From NCBI RefSeq assembly GCF_010183535.1, contig NC_071332.1:1426001-1490000 (forward strand): a DNA stretch of 64,000 bases, in the 5' to 3' direction. Position numbers and translations under genes: made by a program. The notes below the pieces were generated by a model. The model was not told where the DNA came from, ran no database searches, and saw only the letters and a list, made by a program, of their open reading frames with translations. Below are positions 30,857 through 43,200 of this stretch, in pieces. This DNA is from Caenorhabditis remanei (lineage: Eukaryota > Nematoda > Chromadorea > Rhabditida > Rhabditidae). The first letter of the stretch is position 1. Every line of letters begins with the position of its first letter.

Positions 30857-33800
30857 CTAGTTCCTGCGAATTAAGCGGACCGGTATTCCCTTCGACGGCT
30901 TCGTCACCACTTCCAGACACGGTTTCGTCTCGTTATACCCGAGACGTGGCTCCAGACGGAAATTTCTTATGATATGGGACAACATGACTTTCTCATTGAG
31001 TTGCGCGAATTTTTGACCGATACAATTCCGGGGTCCCGCTAGGAAAGGCATGAAATCGTAGGGGTGTCGTTTGGCGACTTCATCGGGCAGGAATCGGTCT
31101 GGATCGAACTTCTCGGGGTTTTTGAAGATGAGATGGTTACTGTGGAGGACCATTGGGGAGAGGGTGATGTTGCCACCAGCTGGTACTGTGTAGCCGTCTA
31201 GAATTGAAAAGAATCAGTAAGTTTTCGAATCAGAAAATAGGTATACGCACGGCACACTACTTACAACCGCGCTCTACCGAAACTTCAAAAAAATAGTGTG
31301 CGAAATTGAGAGACTCAGAGAAAAAGAGACATTCTTCAAGGGGATTTCGGTGGAGCGCAGTTGTAAGAACTGTAAATAGGTAATAGCTATTTAATTCAAA
31401 CATTTTCAAAAAACTTTTTTTTTTCCTAATTTTGGTCTCAAATGTCGTTTTCTAGACCAAAATTTAGAGTTTTTCACGATTTTTAAATTTAGAAATCGTG
31501 AAAACGTCAAGAAAAAACTGAAAACTCTATTTTCCGATGCACCATGTGCCATTCAATGTTCATATTAGCTAGGCAGTTGCTAAGAAAAAAAGTTCGGCAA
31601 ATCTGCAAAAGTGGGCGGAGCCTAGCCAAAAGCTTTGTTTTTATTTTCTGAATGTGCGAAATATGCGTTGTGTTTTTCAAAACACGGAAATCTCAGAATA
31701 TTTGTTTTCAGACAATCATAATTTTTTTAAATTTTGAAAAAATTGCAACAGTTTGAAAGAGTATAACTTTATAGTGTAATATCAGACAATTTCGAAATTA
31801 AGCTAGTTTTGAAGATCAAAAATAGGGCTCCATTTTTGTAATTGGAAGTTTTTTGATAGCACTTCACGCCTTTGAGATACGCGGTGTTAAAGATGGGCGC
31901 CGCGAGAGGGAGGAGAGGAGAGACGCAGAGAAACGAGAGCGGCTGACTTCACTGCGACTCTTTTTTTGGTGACCTACGTTCACTACGTTATATCTCCAGA
32001 CCTAGCAAAGCTATCAAAAAGTTGTCAACTAAAAAAATGTGTGAAATTTCATGCTCTCCATTTTTGTAGTTAACAACTTTTTGATAGCTCTTTATGCTTT
32101 TGAGATATGCCAATTCAAAAAACATTATTTTGTCAATTTTAGTTAAAAACTCCTGGTTACCTTTATAGATTAAAACGAGTACTTCATATTTGTAGTTGAC
32201 AACTTTTTGATAGCTCTTCCAAGTTTTGAGATACACGCGTTTAAAGGCAGGCGGGGGGAATTTAGAGACGCAGAGAAGCGAGGGCGTCTGTCTTCTCTGC
32301 GTCTCTCTCGCTCCCTCGTCTCCTTCGCCTGGTTTTGAACGCATGTATCTCAAAACCTAGAAATCCTATCAAAAAATTGTCAACTATAAAAATAGATACC
32401 TACTTATGATCTACTCACCCATAACCAAATCATTAGTCAGCTTCCTCTGCAACGCTGGAACCGGTGCAATAATCCTCTTCGATTCCTTCAGAACCCTATC
32501 ACAATAGTTGAGTTTTCCCAACGCCTCCAAAGTGATATCACTACTCGTATCCTCTCCAAACACCTCCAGCATCTCCTGATAAACCTTCTCTTGAATATCC
32601 TGATGATGTGCCAAGTTCCAACAAGCCCAGCTAGTAGAAGACGTCGTAGTGTCATGTCCAGCAAACATGAAGGTGTCAACTTCCTGTCGGATGTCTTCTG
32701 AAGTCAACTGGTTAGACTCTTCCATGCTTAGCATAATATCCAGGAAATTCATCATCCGCTTGGAAGTCTCCATTTCAACCTCTCCTGATTCATGGGCGGC
32801 CCGTCGTTCCTCGATTACTTTTTCTGATAAACTCTTGAGGGTATTCAGGTAATCATCATATTGAGCCTTGTATCCAAGAGCCCAGAAAATGAAAGGGTTC
32901 TTCAAGTGAGGGTTGAATGATACCAGGACTCCAATCTTATTGAATCCCTCCACAGCTTGCAAGTACTTATGGTCATGATTGAGTTGAGCGTCGATCTTGA
33001 TTCCCATTGCTGCTTCACAAATAATATCCAACGCACATCTCTTTATATAAGGGAATATGTCCACGGTTTCTTCAGAATCAGAGAAATCACTGAGGAGGTC
33101 AATGAGGATCTGGAATGTGTCAGGTATAACTAGATAGGTGAAATTCTGAGGATTCTGAATATAATACTACAAGTTTTTGATAGGGATAACTTGGATACAT
33201 GTCTTCAAAGTCTTTCCAGTTCAGTTAGAGAAAAAACGCCTTCAAACTCAGTCCGTATTCCTCCTAGATAAAATTCGAATACAGATTCAAAATCCCTATG
33301 AGTTCAGCTTTTAATTCATATAAAAATCGCTTAAAAATCAGGTTTACAAAACAACATCGTGGGTCACCAAGTTACCAGAACACGAAGGGCCGAAAAATTT
33401 GGAAAATTTGACTAAATTAAGAGTATCTATGTGTTACTGAATGCTGAGATCATGAGGATTCTGAATCTGTTTTCAAAATTTTTCTAGGATTAAAATGAAC
33501 CGAGATACCCCGCTTTCAGTTTGGAGCATCCTTGATGATAGGGTCTACAACTTCAAAGTCGTGTAACTCGGCACGTTTTCATCCTAGGCCAAATTTGAAT
33601 ACAGATTCAGAATTCTCACAATTCCAGCTTTCTAACCATATATCTCTTATAAAAATAAAAATTTCTCATAATGGTCTTACCTTTGCCTCATTATTGAAGA
33701 CCTCAAAGTACCCGTCCAACTTTGCAAAATGAAACGCCGGCGTCAACATTCTCCGATGGCTTTTCCACCTCTCACCGAATCCCTCCAAAAGCAGACCACC

Positions 33801-34429
33801 TCCAAGCCACGGACTAAAAAATCGATAGTCATCTCCTTTATTCGTTTCAGTCGTTGAATCTATAATCGCAGCGGCCGCCTTTCCGTTCAATGGCCATACG
33901 TAGACAACACCTTTCATTATAACCCTCATGATAGAGTGTCCCTTGTCTCGTTGCTCTTCTGCCCACTTTTTGAATAGGAATGGGAGGTCTGAAAGAAACT
34001 TTAAACTACATTAATTTCATAATATCAGAAAAAAGAAAAAAAAAGAAATCCGTCGAGCCGGATTCGAACCAGCGACCTAAGGATACCCACTGACGCTACA
34101 GTCCTCCGCTCTACCAACTGAGCTATCGACGGCACGGGAAAACCGGGGTGGTCTTTGCCATGAAGTTTCCGCGGGAAACAGGGAAAAGGGCGCTGCGACC
34201 AAACGTACCTTCAGTACTAAGCCCGATGATAGGTTTGAGGTTTCCAAAGATTGGATGTGCAGGGGGTCCCGGCATCTGGATAATGGCAGGGATTGGGATT
34301 ACGGTAGTCCGTATAGTAACCAACCTTATTTCCATACTCCCAATGCCTTCTATACGTCCGAAGTGTGGGTATCCACGTTGCCAGGTAGATCAAAACGACA
34401 GCGACAGCAATTGGTATAAATATGGTCAT
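30857..34429 (-). CDS. cyp-29A2: Cytochrome P450, CYP4-like (CYP29A)
   Basis: Five exons: 34429-34325, 34275-34209, 33988-33681, 33109-32419 and 31197-30857. Phase is intact and the product is 503 residues, normal for a microsomal P450. An N-terminal membrane anchor (MTIFIPIAVAVVLIYLATWI) is followed by the Pro-rich hinge MPGPPAHPIFGN, the helix C motif GERWKSHRRMLTPAFHF, the I-helix AGHDTTTSS, the K-helix ESKR (ExxR) and the heme loop PFLAGPRNCIG with ligand Cys449. It should be an ER monooxygenase of fatty acids or xenobiotics; the substrate is unknown. The symbol is inferred from similarity plus synteny with bgal-1; a recent paralogue could be confused with it. Intron 2 hosts a tRNA-Tyr gene and intron 4 hosts group A and B MITEs. 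Confidence 0.9.
31252..31372. repeat. Group B1 MITE in the P450 intron 4
   Basis: It lies in the opposite orientation to most others: CTTACAACCGCGCTCTACCG on the left and CGGTGGAGCGCAGTTGTAAG on the right. The core is GAGAGACTCAGAGAAAAAGA. Confidence 0.85.
31795..32420. repeat. Group A MITEs reaching the exon 4 donor of the P450 gene
   Basis: A first copy covers about 31795-32035 and a second about 32040-32418. Their hairpins are at about 31920-31965 and 32265-32310. The last arm (CTATAAAAATAGATACCTAC) runs right up to the donor GTGAGT (minus strand) at 32418. Confidence 0.8.
34050..34132 (-). tRNA. tRNA-Tyr (anticodon GUA) with a short intron
   Basis: On the minus strand the acceptor halves CCGTCGA and TCGACGG pair over 7 bp. 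The D arm is AGCTCAGTTGGTAGAGC, and the T arm is GCTGGTTCGAATCCGGC, with box B GGTTCGAATCC. The anticodon arm GGAGGACTGTAG is interrupted after the base 3' of the anticodon by about 11 bases (CGTCAGTGGGT) before A and TCC, the canonical tRNA intron place and normal for eukaryotic tRNA-Tyr. It lies in intron 2 of the P450 gene on the same strand. All stems are intact, so I expect a functional gene. Confidence 0.93.
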
Positions 34430-34899
34430 TTTCTACGGAGAGAATGGTTCGGTCAATGTCGTTCTTATCAGTCACCGAGACACCAGTATTTATTTGTCCA
34501 GAAATGATAACGATATTAGAAAAAAAAACGAGCGATCAAATGACCCAATACACTATGGTTTCGAGAAGAGAAATGTGATTTTTGTATGAAAAAAAGTGGC
34601 GAGAGATAACATATGTGGGAGACGGAGACGGTTAGAGACAGGTTATTTGATCATTTTTGGCTACAAATGGCTACAATTCAATTGTTCAATTTTCTCCCCA
34701 CACGTTGCGAGATGTGAACTTTGTCATTATTGAGTGAGAGGCATTGGGAAAAGTTCAAAAAGTTAGTGGGCAGGTGAAAAATTTAAGAATTTTAGATAAA
34801 TGTTTTTTTTTTTCGAAAAATCACGTTTTCAGAAATTCAGACTGGTTTTAAAGTGGTTTTTAAAGTTGGAACGTTCTGAAAAAAACAACTTTCTTGATG

Positions 34900-35700
34900 T
34901 TTGACCAATTAAAAAAATTTCAACGCATTTTTAAAAATCGCACGCGACGCGCGCGCCGGGACACGCGTCGCGGTTCCGCACTGTAGGAATAGGAGGATTT
35001 TGAATTTATTTGATAAAAAAGTTGTTCTTAGGCATTTCAAGTTCGCTGATTACGTAAATCACATCCATTTTTTAAGAAAATCTCTGGAAAACCAAGAAAT
35101 GTCAGTTCAAATTTTGAAGAAACTAAATTTTGTGCAAATTTGTTTTCTCAGAGAAATAGTATGGGTTTTCACGATTTTCTGCTAAAAATGACTACGATTT
35201 TTAGAATCAGCGTGTTCTGAAACCTCTATCCACCAATTTTCAGCAAATTTCAACGAATTTTTAAAAATCGCACGCGACGCGCGCGTCGGACCACGCGTCG
35301 CGGTTTATCGATTTTGAATTTACGCTTGAAAAGTTGTTCATAGGTGTTCTCTGATACGCTGCTTTTAAAAATCTCGATCGTTTTTCAGGAAAATCTCTGG
35401 AAAACCAAAATATTTCAGTTCAAAATTTTTTAAAAACTTTTTTTAATAGTGAAATATCATATTTTCGATATTTTTGAGGGAAATGATTACGGTTTTTAGA
35501 ATCAGCGTGTTCTGAAACCTCTATCCACCAATTTTCAGCAAATTTCAACAAATTTTTGAAATTCGCACGCGACGCGCGCGCCGGGCCACGCGTCGCGGTT
35601 TTTGAATTTTCATTTGAAAAAGTTGTTAATATGTATTCTCTGCTACGCTAAATTCGAAAATCTTCACCATTTTTTGCGAAAATCTCTGGAAAACTGACTA
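34900..35700. repeat. Three-copy repeat with CpG-rich core
   Basis: The core CGCACGCGACGCGCGCG then CACGCGTCGCGG recurs at about 34940, 35270 and 35564, each preceded by TTTCAACGAATTTTTAAAAA or a close variant and followed by similar AT-rich DNA (ATCTCTGGAAAACC). Spacing is about 330 and 294 bp. The inner CGCGACGCGCGC / ACGCGTCGCG can pair. Confidence 0.8.
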
Positions 35701-35772
35701 GTGAGAAATGGCGAGTTTTATTGATTTGAGATATGACAGTTGGAACCGTAAAGCGTAGTTTTGACAGGAAAG

Positions 35773-35885
35773 CACATACAACCGCGCTCTACCGAAACCG
35801 ATGAAAATAGTGTGCGAAATTGAGAGATTTAGAGAAAAAGAGTGGGGGATTTCGGTAGAGCGCAATTGTAAGAACTGGGCGGAGC
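35773..35885. repeat. Group B1 MITE downstream of DVC-1 gene
   Basis: The copy starts ACATACAACCGCGCTCTACC and ends GGTAGAGCGCAATTGTAAGA. Its core, GAGAGATTTAGAGAAAAAGA, is a mutated form of the shared motif. It lies only about 50 bp from the DVC-1 stop codon and may overlap the 3' UTR. Confidence 0.8.
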
Positions 35886-35931
35886 TAATAAAAAGATAAA
35901 AATACATATGAAATTCATAAAACGAGACGAT

Positions 35932-38900
35932 TTAGGCGAGACAATAGTCGAGATGTCCATGAATGAGATTCTCGAGCACTTCTTGGTTACACGATGGGCA
36001 GATGACTGTCGTCGAATTCAACACGAATGACATCTCCAGCGCGTCTTCTGGCTCGTCGTCGTCGTCGAGTGTCACGACTTCTGGAGCCGATGAAGAAGGT
36101 GTCGGCGAGAAATGAATCGGTGGGAGGAGCCGACTGACACCGGAGCCGCCGAGACGGACGCCTCCAGATCCAGGATTCAGAAGTGATGACGTCGAGGAAG
36201 CTCCGCCCAACTTCTGACCGCCGCCGGAAAATGGGGTAATTGGAGATTTTTTAGGAGACGAAGAAGAAGATGTGCCTGGTTTATTGAAATAGTCATCTAG
36301 AGTCACTTTCGGCGGTGGCGATTTCTTGGTTTTGGGGGCGGGGCCTGGAGTGGTTTTTGTGGGTTTCTTGGCACCGAATCCTTCGGGTTCTTTCACTTTG
36401 ATGAAGTCACCTGGAAAAAAGAAAATTAGAGTTTCATGGGGGAATTTATTGGGAAAATGGGGTTTAAAATGCTTTTTTAGCAATGAAAAAATAGGTTTTT
36501 TTCGAAAAATCGCGTTAAAAATGAGTAAAAACGGTTGTTTTTGTCACAATTACTGGTATTACAACCGCGCTCTACTGAAACCAAAGTAAATAGTGTGCGT
36601 AATTGAGAGACTCAGAGAAAACGACGCATTTTTCTAGGGAATCTCGGTAGAGCGCAATTGTGAGAACTGTGCAACTGCGCTCCATTGAAACCCCCCTGAA
36701 AAATGTCTCTTTTTCTTTGAGTCTCTCAGTTTTCTACGCTATTTCTTTAAGTTTCGGTAGAGCGCGGTTGTAAGAAGTGTACCGTGCTAATATTTATCAA
36801 AACTCGTTTATTAGCTCGGCAAGCTTCTTACAACTGCGCTCTACCGAAACCAAAGAAAATTGTGTGCGTAATTGAGAGACACAGAGAAAAAGAGAAGGGT
36901 TTTGTGAGGGAAAATACTTTGATTTATGTTAAAAACCCATTAAAAACGCAAATTTTTGTCACAATTACCGATTTTGCAACCATAGCAACAGAAATAGCGT
37001 AGAAAACTGAGAGACGCAGAGAAAAAGAGAAATTTTTAGAAAAAGGCGCAGAATTTGACTCTTTTCGTTCAAAAGTTCAGGAAAAACTCAATTTTTTGAG
37101 ATTTTAAGCAAAAAACTGGGATTTTAAATTGAAAAATCACATTTTTTCGATGACAAGTTTTCGAAAAACTTTTAATTTTGACAATTTTTCTACAAAAAAA
37201 GCTGGAAAATTGACAAAAATTGAAAAGTTTTTATAAAAATGAGAAAAATCCTATTTTTAAGGTTCTTACAATCACGCTCTACCGAAATTCAAAGTAATAG
37301 TGGAGGAAATTGAGAGACGCTGAGACAAACGAGGCGTTTTTCAGGAGAATTTCGGTAGAGCGCAGTTGTATTACCTCGGCACAGTGATTACAACTGCGCT
37401 CCAGCGAAATCCCCTTGAAAAATGTCTCTTTTTCTCCGATTCTCTCAATTTCGTACACAATTTTCTTCGGTTTCGGTAGAGCGCGGTTGTAATAAGCGTG
37501 CAGTGCTAATATAAGGATTTTTCGAGATTTTCAGCGATTTCAGCGATTTTTTTAGCAATTTACAGGGATTTTTCGAGATTTTCAGATAAATTCGAAAAAC
37601 AAATGTTTTCGAGCATTTTTTCTCGATTTTCAGTCAAAAAACTTTTTTAAGGGCACTTTTAACGTTCAAAACGGCAAAAAATGCAGTGATTTTAGTGATT
37701 TTTTGCGATTTTCAGCTAGTTATCGCGTAAAATTCGAAAAAATGTTTTGGTGCACTTTTCCTGAATTTAAAATCTGAAAAAAAAGATTTTTCAATGAATT
37801 TTTATTTAAAAAATTGCAAATTTCTCCCCAATTCACCTCCACACGTCTGTCGATGCTGTGCCCACCATCGATCATTGGGTCCGGGTGCCCGATTACACGT
37901 TCTCTTCACATAACCAAAAAACGGTCGCCTATCTTTACACGGTCCCGTACACCGCCACCAGTGTTTTTTGTACAAACGGACTTCGTCATGAAAACTATGA
38001 TAAATTGTGATATTCGTACCGCCCGCCTGATTGATTCGATGCATATGCGACTGAAAGTGAGGACCGTGACCGTCGCGGTCGCGGTTTCGCTCCTTGACGA
38101 ATAGATACGCATGGATCATTTCGTGCTGGAAATTTATTAGTTTAGCATTTACATGACAACCGCGCTCCACCGCAAACGAGAGAGTATCGGCGAGAGAGAC
38201 ACAGATTTTGAACTATTTTCGCTGTTTTTCATAATACTTCACCGAAAAAATTATGGAAAATAGCGAAAATAAGTCAAAAACAACAAAAAAAACGGTGAAA
38301 ATCCAGAGTCCATAATCTCTCGTTTGCGGTAGAGCGCAGTTGTAATACAAATGCTCGGCTAGTACCAATAGAGTCTCAACAAGATCTTTTCGTGGTCTCA
38401 ACGCTAAAAGTGGCTTGCTGAGTCGAATTGAGCAGAGACCGCCACGACCGCCACGCACTTCGTACGAACAGATTCCGGCGCATCTGAAAAGTTTTCAATA
38501 GAAATTGAAAATTTTAAAAATTGCGAAAAAATGGTGTTTTTTAACAATATTTCAGTGAAAAATTGGGTTTTTTGTTGGAAAACGCTTCATTTTTACTGGA
38601 AAGTTGAATTTTTTTCACGAAAGTTAAAGAAATAGCGTAGAAAACTGAGAGGCGCAGAGAAAAAGAGCAATTTTCAGGAGAATTTCGGTGGAGCGCAGAA
38701 TTTGACTTTTTTCGTTCAAAAATTCAGGAAATAACTCCATTTTCGGAGATTTTACGCAAAAAACGAGGATTTTTTCAAAAAATCAGTTTTTTTTTAGCAG
38801 AAAAGGTACAAAAAACTGGAAATGTGACAAAAAATTGTAAATATGAGCAAAAACTGTGTTTTCAGAGTTTTTAAAGAAATTTTCAACCTTAAAATCATTA

Positions 38901-39687
38901 AAAAATGATTACAAAAACTTTTTCGGTGATTTTAAACGAACATCTACGAATTTTTAGGACATTTTTCGCGTTTTCACACAGTTTCATGCAAATTTCAGCT
39001 GAAAATTGTTAAAAAAAAAGGGTTTTGGAGCATTTTTTACTCGATATCTGGAAAATTGAGGATTTCAGGCAGTATTTTCGCTCAAATTCGAATATCTTTG
39101 CGATTTTTAGATATATCTCATGTGTTTTTATGACTTCTAGGAGGGTTTTTCTCGGAATTTCCAAGGAATTCCAAATTTTTCAATAAATAACGATGAAACG
39201 AGATTTTCGTGAAGATCTACGTGTTTTGAGATGAAAATTATCGACTTTTTCAGATAAATTTGTATATTTTCGACCAGAAAATCACTTTTCAAACCTTTTT
39301 TCCAAGAAAAATCGAAAAATGTTGGTTTTTTATTGAAAAACAAAATTTTTATGACGACTTTTATGTATTTTCCTTTTTTCTTTTCATTTTTCCCAACATT
39401 CTCGCGTCATTTTTTGAAAAAAAATTTCCCATTTTCCACTTTTCATGTTGCTAGGAAACACGACGGACAACGTTTCCCTTCCGATTCACTCACGAATACA
39501 TTCTCGGACTCCATTTCACTTCACAACACGCGAGAGAACCGCCGAAAAATCTAAAATTTTTCAATTTTCTATTCATTTAATGTTCAATTTCACGATACCG
39601 CGCGTCAAATTGCACGAACAACGCATGGATATCCGGGCACGGATCCAGGAGTTCAAACGACGGGTCAACGAGAGAGCCGCCCGTCAT
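35932..39687 (-). CDS. dvc-1: DNA-dependent SprT metalloprotease, SPRTN/DVC-1
   Basis: Five exons: 39687-39599, 39550-39494, 38483-38366, 38125-37837 and 36410-35932. Phase is intact and the product is 343 residues. The family degrades DNA-protein crosslinks in the nucleus and works with the p97/CDC-48 segregase. Exon 1 has LLDPCPDIHALFVQF, matching the SPRTN N terminus; exon 2 has FFGGSLACCEVKWSPRM; exon 3 CAGICSYE and LRPRKDLVETLL. The zinc site HEMIH (89-93) plus His108 (DGHGPHF) starts exon 4, followed by the WWRCTGPC zinc-ribbon region and YVKR. Exon 5 carries a PIP-like VTLDDYFNKP, a p97-binding SHP box PFSGGGQKLGG and a UBZ4 finger CPSCNQEV..HGHLDYC. All key residues are present. The start is the first in-frame ATG after an acceptor-like CAG at 39755. 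It diverges from ima-1. Confidence 0.93.
36553..37510. repeat. Five group B1 MITEs and fragments in dvc-1 intron 4
   Basis: Copies lie at about 36553-36665, 36668-36792, 36820-37045 (disrupted), 37262-37372 and 37376-37510. Adjacent copies abut in opposite orientations (ACCGCGCTC..GCGCAATTG followed by ACTGCGCTC..GCGCGGTTG), which implies insertion beside or into one another. It is the densest B cluster in the window. Confidence 0.8.
38150..38365. repeat. Group B2 MITE in dvc-1 intron 3
   Basis: ATGACAACCGCGCTCCACCG and CGGTAGAGCGCAGTTGTAAT bound the copy; the AACGAGAGAGTATCGGCGAG arm is present but the right arm lost its TCTGCGTCTC part. The MITE ends at the exon 3 donor, so the host donor GTACTAGCC is read out of the TIR flank. 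Confidence 0.8.
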
Positions 39688-40201
39688 CACGAGTGGTGGC
39701 TCAATTTGTACGATCGATGGAGGCCGTACGAGCGTGTGGAGTACTGCAAATTGACTGTGGAGGAGGAGAATAACGCGTGTGATACTGAATCGATTTGAAG
39801 GAATTTTATTTAATAAATTTCTCCATCAAAAACTGTGTTTTTATTGTCATTTTTCTTGTTAAAAGAAACTAAAATAAAAATAAATAAATAAATGGGCGGT
39901 GCCCCGTAAATCCACATCGCAATGCGCGCGCGCGTTTTTCGCAGTTTTGCCGCACGGTTTTCCGCGCGACAAAAACATTTTTGCCTTGACCTGAAAACAA
40001 AAACTTTTGCTCTAATTTTTCATCGATTTTCCGAAAATTTTCGTATTTTTTTGAATTTTCGGACTGAAATCAAGGCGAAAAATAGTATTTGAATAGAAAA
40101 TTGCGTGGAAACTTTGCGAAAACTCAAATTTTTCCCCTTTTCTCGGGTCACGTGACGGAAACTTGTCGGGGAATCCACAAGATTTCTTTATTATTTCCAG
40201 A
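39688..40201. promoter_or_regulatory. Divergent promoter region of dvc-1 and ima-1
   Basis: This is 514 bp between two divergent starts. It contains GGGCGGTGCCCCG (about 39895), an alternating GCGCGCGCG run (about 39922) and CGCACGGTTTTCCGCGCGAC, a CpG-rich block unlike neighbouring AT-rich DNA. A GGTCACGTGACGG at about 40145 contains the palindromic E-box CACGTG extended to GTCACGTGAC, a site type bound by Max/TFE-type bHLH proteins (family knowledge). Shared regulation is inference. Confidence 0.5.
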
Positions 40202-43200
40202 ATGGACGATCCACATCGACCATCACATGAAGGGCGGTCTCGAATGTACAAAGCTAATGGTAATACAAAAATTATTTATAAAAAACAGAAAAAAGCTTAA
40301 AATGCCAATTTTTGAGCTCAAAATGCCTTATTTGAGCTGAAAATTCCCATTTTTAAGCGTAAAAAGGTGCATTTTAAGCTCAAAAACTTGAAATTTCCGC
40401 TGAAAAGTGTGAATTTTAAGCCTAAAAATAGGCATTTTAAGCCTAAAAATGGGCAATGGAAGCTAAAAAATGTGAATTTTAAGCTAAAAAATGAGACTTT
40501 GAAGCCTAAAAATGGTCATTTTTGGTCGAAAAATGTTCAAATTTGATTAATTTGTCAGTTTTGGATGAAAAATGTACAATTGTTAGTGTTTTTTTTGAAT
40601 TTGCCTCAAAACATTGTTGAAAATTCTCATTATTGAGCTTGGAATGGCCATTTTCAGCTGAAAATCCACATTTTGAGCTTAAATTCTACATTTTTGAGCT
40701 GAAAATCACCTTTTTGAGCTAAAAATCTACATTTTTGAGCTAAAAATCTACATTTTTGAGCTTAAAATGCCCATTTTTATGCTTAAAATTCACATTGTTG
40801 AGCTAAAAATCCACCATTTTGAGCCTAAAAATTATTTTTTTAATTCTAAATTTTCGCAGCCCGAGACCAGCACGAAATGCGCAGAAAGCGGCGTGAAGAC
40901 GAAGTCCAAATTCGTAAAAATCACCGAGAAGACCGTTTCGAACGGAATCGGCGGGTGACCGTCGAGCGATCTCTGAGCCAAGAGGAGACGTCGGAAATGC
41001 TGAAAACGGTGGTCGACGGACTGCATAGTATGAATGAGACGATGATTTTTGAGTCGATTGGAAAGTTGGGAGAGAATGTCAGAAATCGAGTGTGGACGAT
41101 TCAAGTGGTGGCGAAAGCACAGATTCTGAATAAGATGGCGGATTTGTATTGTAATCGGTAAGAATTATGAATTTTAAGGGTTCTGACAACAAAAACCGCT
41201 AAAAATGCGCATTTTTGACCCCAAAAATCACATTTTTGAGATAAAAATCCACATTTTTAGCTTAAAATCCGTATTTTTGAACTGAAATATCACATTTTTG
41301 AGATAAAAATCCCCATTTTTAGCTTAAAATTCATGTTTTTGAGCTTACAATCCACATTTTTGAGCTTAAAATTCGCATTTTTAGGCGTAGAATGTTAATT
41401 TTTATGCTTAAAATCCAAATTTTTTAGCTAAAAATGTGAGATTTTCAGCTCAAAAATGTGGATTTTCAGCTCAAAGTGAAAATCGGGGGTATTGTAACAA
41501 AAATTAACCAAAAAAACGCATTTTTCAGCCAAGATATCCCTGAAAATCTGTTTTCCGAGTAGAAAAAATGCTGAAAATGCTTTTTTCACGGGTTTTGAGC
41601 TTAAAAATCATATTTTGAAGCTTAAAATCTATATTTTTGAGTTGAAAATTCACATTTTTGACTCAAAAATACCCTTTTTTTGATCTTAAAATCACATTTG
41701 TTACCCTAAAAATCATATTTTTGACCCCAAAATGTTACCTTGTGAGCTTAAAATGCCCATTTTTAGGCTTGAAATTCACAATTTTAGCTGAAAATCACCG
41801 TTCTTAGCTGAAATGTTAAGTTTTTGTGCTTAAAATCCTCATTTTTGAGCTGAAAATGTGAATTTTTTGCTTAAAATCCACATTTTTGACCCCAAAAAGC
41901 TCATTTTTGACTTCAAAAGTACCCATTTTTGATTTTAAAATCCCCATTTTTTGCTTAAAATGGTCAGTTCTAGGCTCAAAGTGATCATGTTTGAGCTGAA
42001 AATCAACATTGTTGAACAAAAACTAAATTTTTTCAGCCCGATCCGCCTGGAAACCCGTCAACTAATCGCCCAAACATTTCTAATCCTCGGTGGCAACTTG
42101 GATCTCATCAAATATCAGTCATACTCAAACGATGACAAGTGCATCCAGGCGCTTGTCTTAAACATCTCCAACTATATTCAAGAAGAATCAATTCTCATTG
42201 ACACATTCCAGTCGATCTCTTGTTTCATTATTCGTAGCCTAACCTATAGAAATCTGGCGTTGGACGCTGCAATTGTGCCGGAATTGCTGGAAGTTTCAGC
42301 CAAATCTATGAGTATTCTCCTCCATCGTTCTCTTATGTGGCTCGTCTCGTTATTCTGCGAAAAACTCGACAAATATAGTCCTCATGTCGATGAAGTGTCG
42401 CCGCTCCTCGAGATCGTCGCCACGGGAATCACCTCTTCAGACGCCATGGTGCAGACAGACGCTGCCTCGGCGTGCGCCGCGCTCTCAGATTGGCCACCGA
42501 TTTTCGAGTGTATGCAAGAGCTGAAATTGTGCTCAATGCTAGTGGCGAATCTGAGTAATGATAAGGGAAACGCGAGGCCCAAAGTCAAATGTAGCATCAG
42601 TTATATTATCCAAGCGACCGGGTATTTTACGGAGGAAATGATTGAGGCTGGATTGCTGGAAGTCCTCAAAGGATTTGTGAATGTTAGCTATATGTCACAA
42701 GAAGTTTGTTTCATTATATCCAATATTTGTGTGGAAGGAGAGCACACAATCGATAAACTAATATCTTCTGGTGTCCTGAGAGAAGTGGCCAGAGTTATGG
42801 AGGCAGCGGAATATAGGTCCCGGAAAGAGGCAGCTTTTGTTATATGTCACTGCTGTGCAAGTTCGAAACGCGCTCATTTGGAATATGTCATCGAGCTGGG
42901 AATGCTCACCGCGTTCACCGATTTGTTGACGTGTATGGATGTTTCGCTCGTTTCTTATGTAAGGATTTTGTAGAGTTGCAACAAGCCGGCAATGATTTTC
43001 ATTACTGAAAAATCTTCCTGTATCTACTCCAAATAGCCTAAAAACATGATTTTCCCTCCAAAAATGTGAAAATTTCTTCAATTTTTGAGTATTTTACTCG
43101 AATTCTCAGGCAAAACCTGTTCATTTTTTCGAAAAATTTTCATCACTTAGGCAATACGGCTCGAAAAAGAAAAGTTTTATATTTAAAAATCAAGTTTCTG

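Larger units (their letters stand above)
34430..35931. other. Intergenic region between P450 5' end and DVC-1 3' end
   Basis: Both flanking genes are on the minus strand, so the P450 promoter must lie at 34430 and above. A CpG-rich triplicated block (34900-35700) and a group B1 MITE (35773-35885) fill the rest. Confidence 0.6.

Noticed and set aside
39445..39798. Plus-strand 117-codon ORF upstream of ima-1
   Set aside because: The opposite strand encodes exons 1-2 of dvc-1 with family-specific residues; the plus frame is its shadow.
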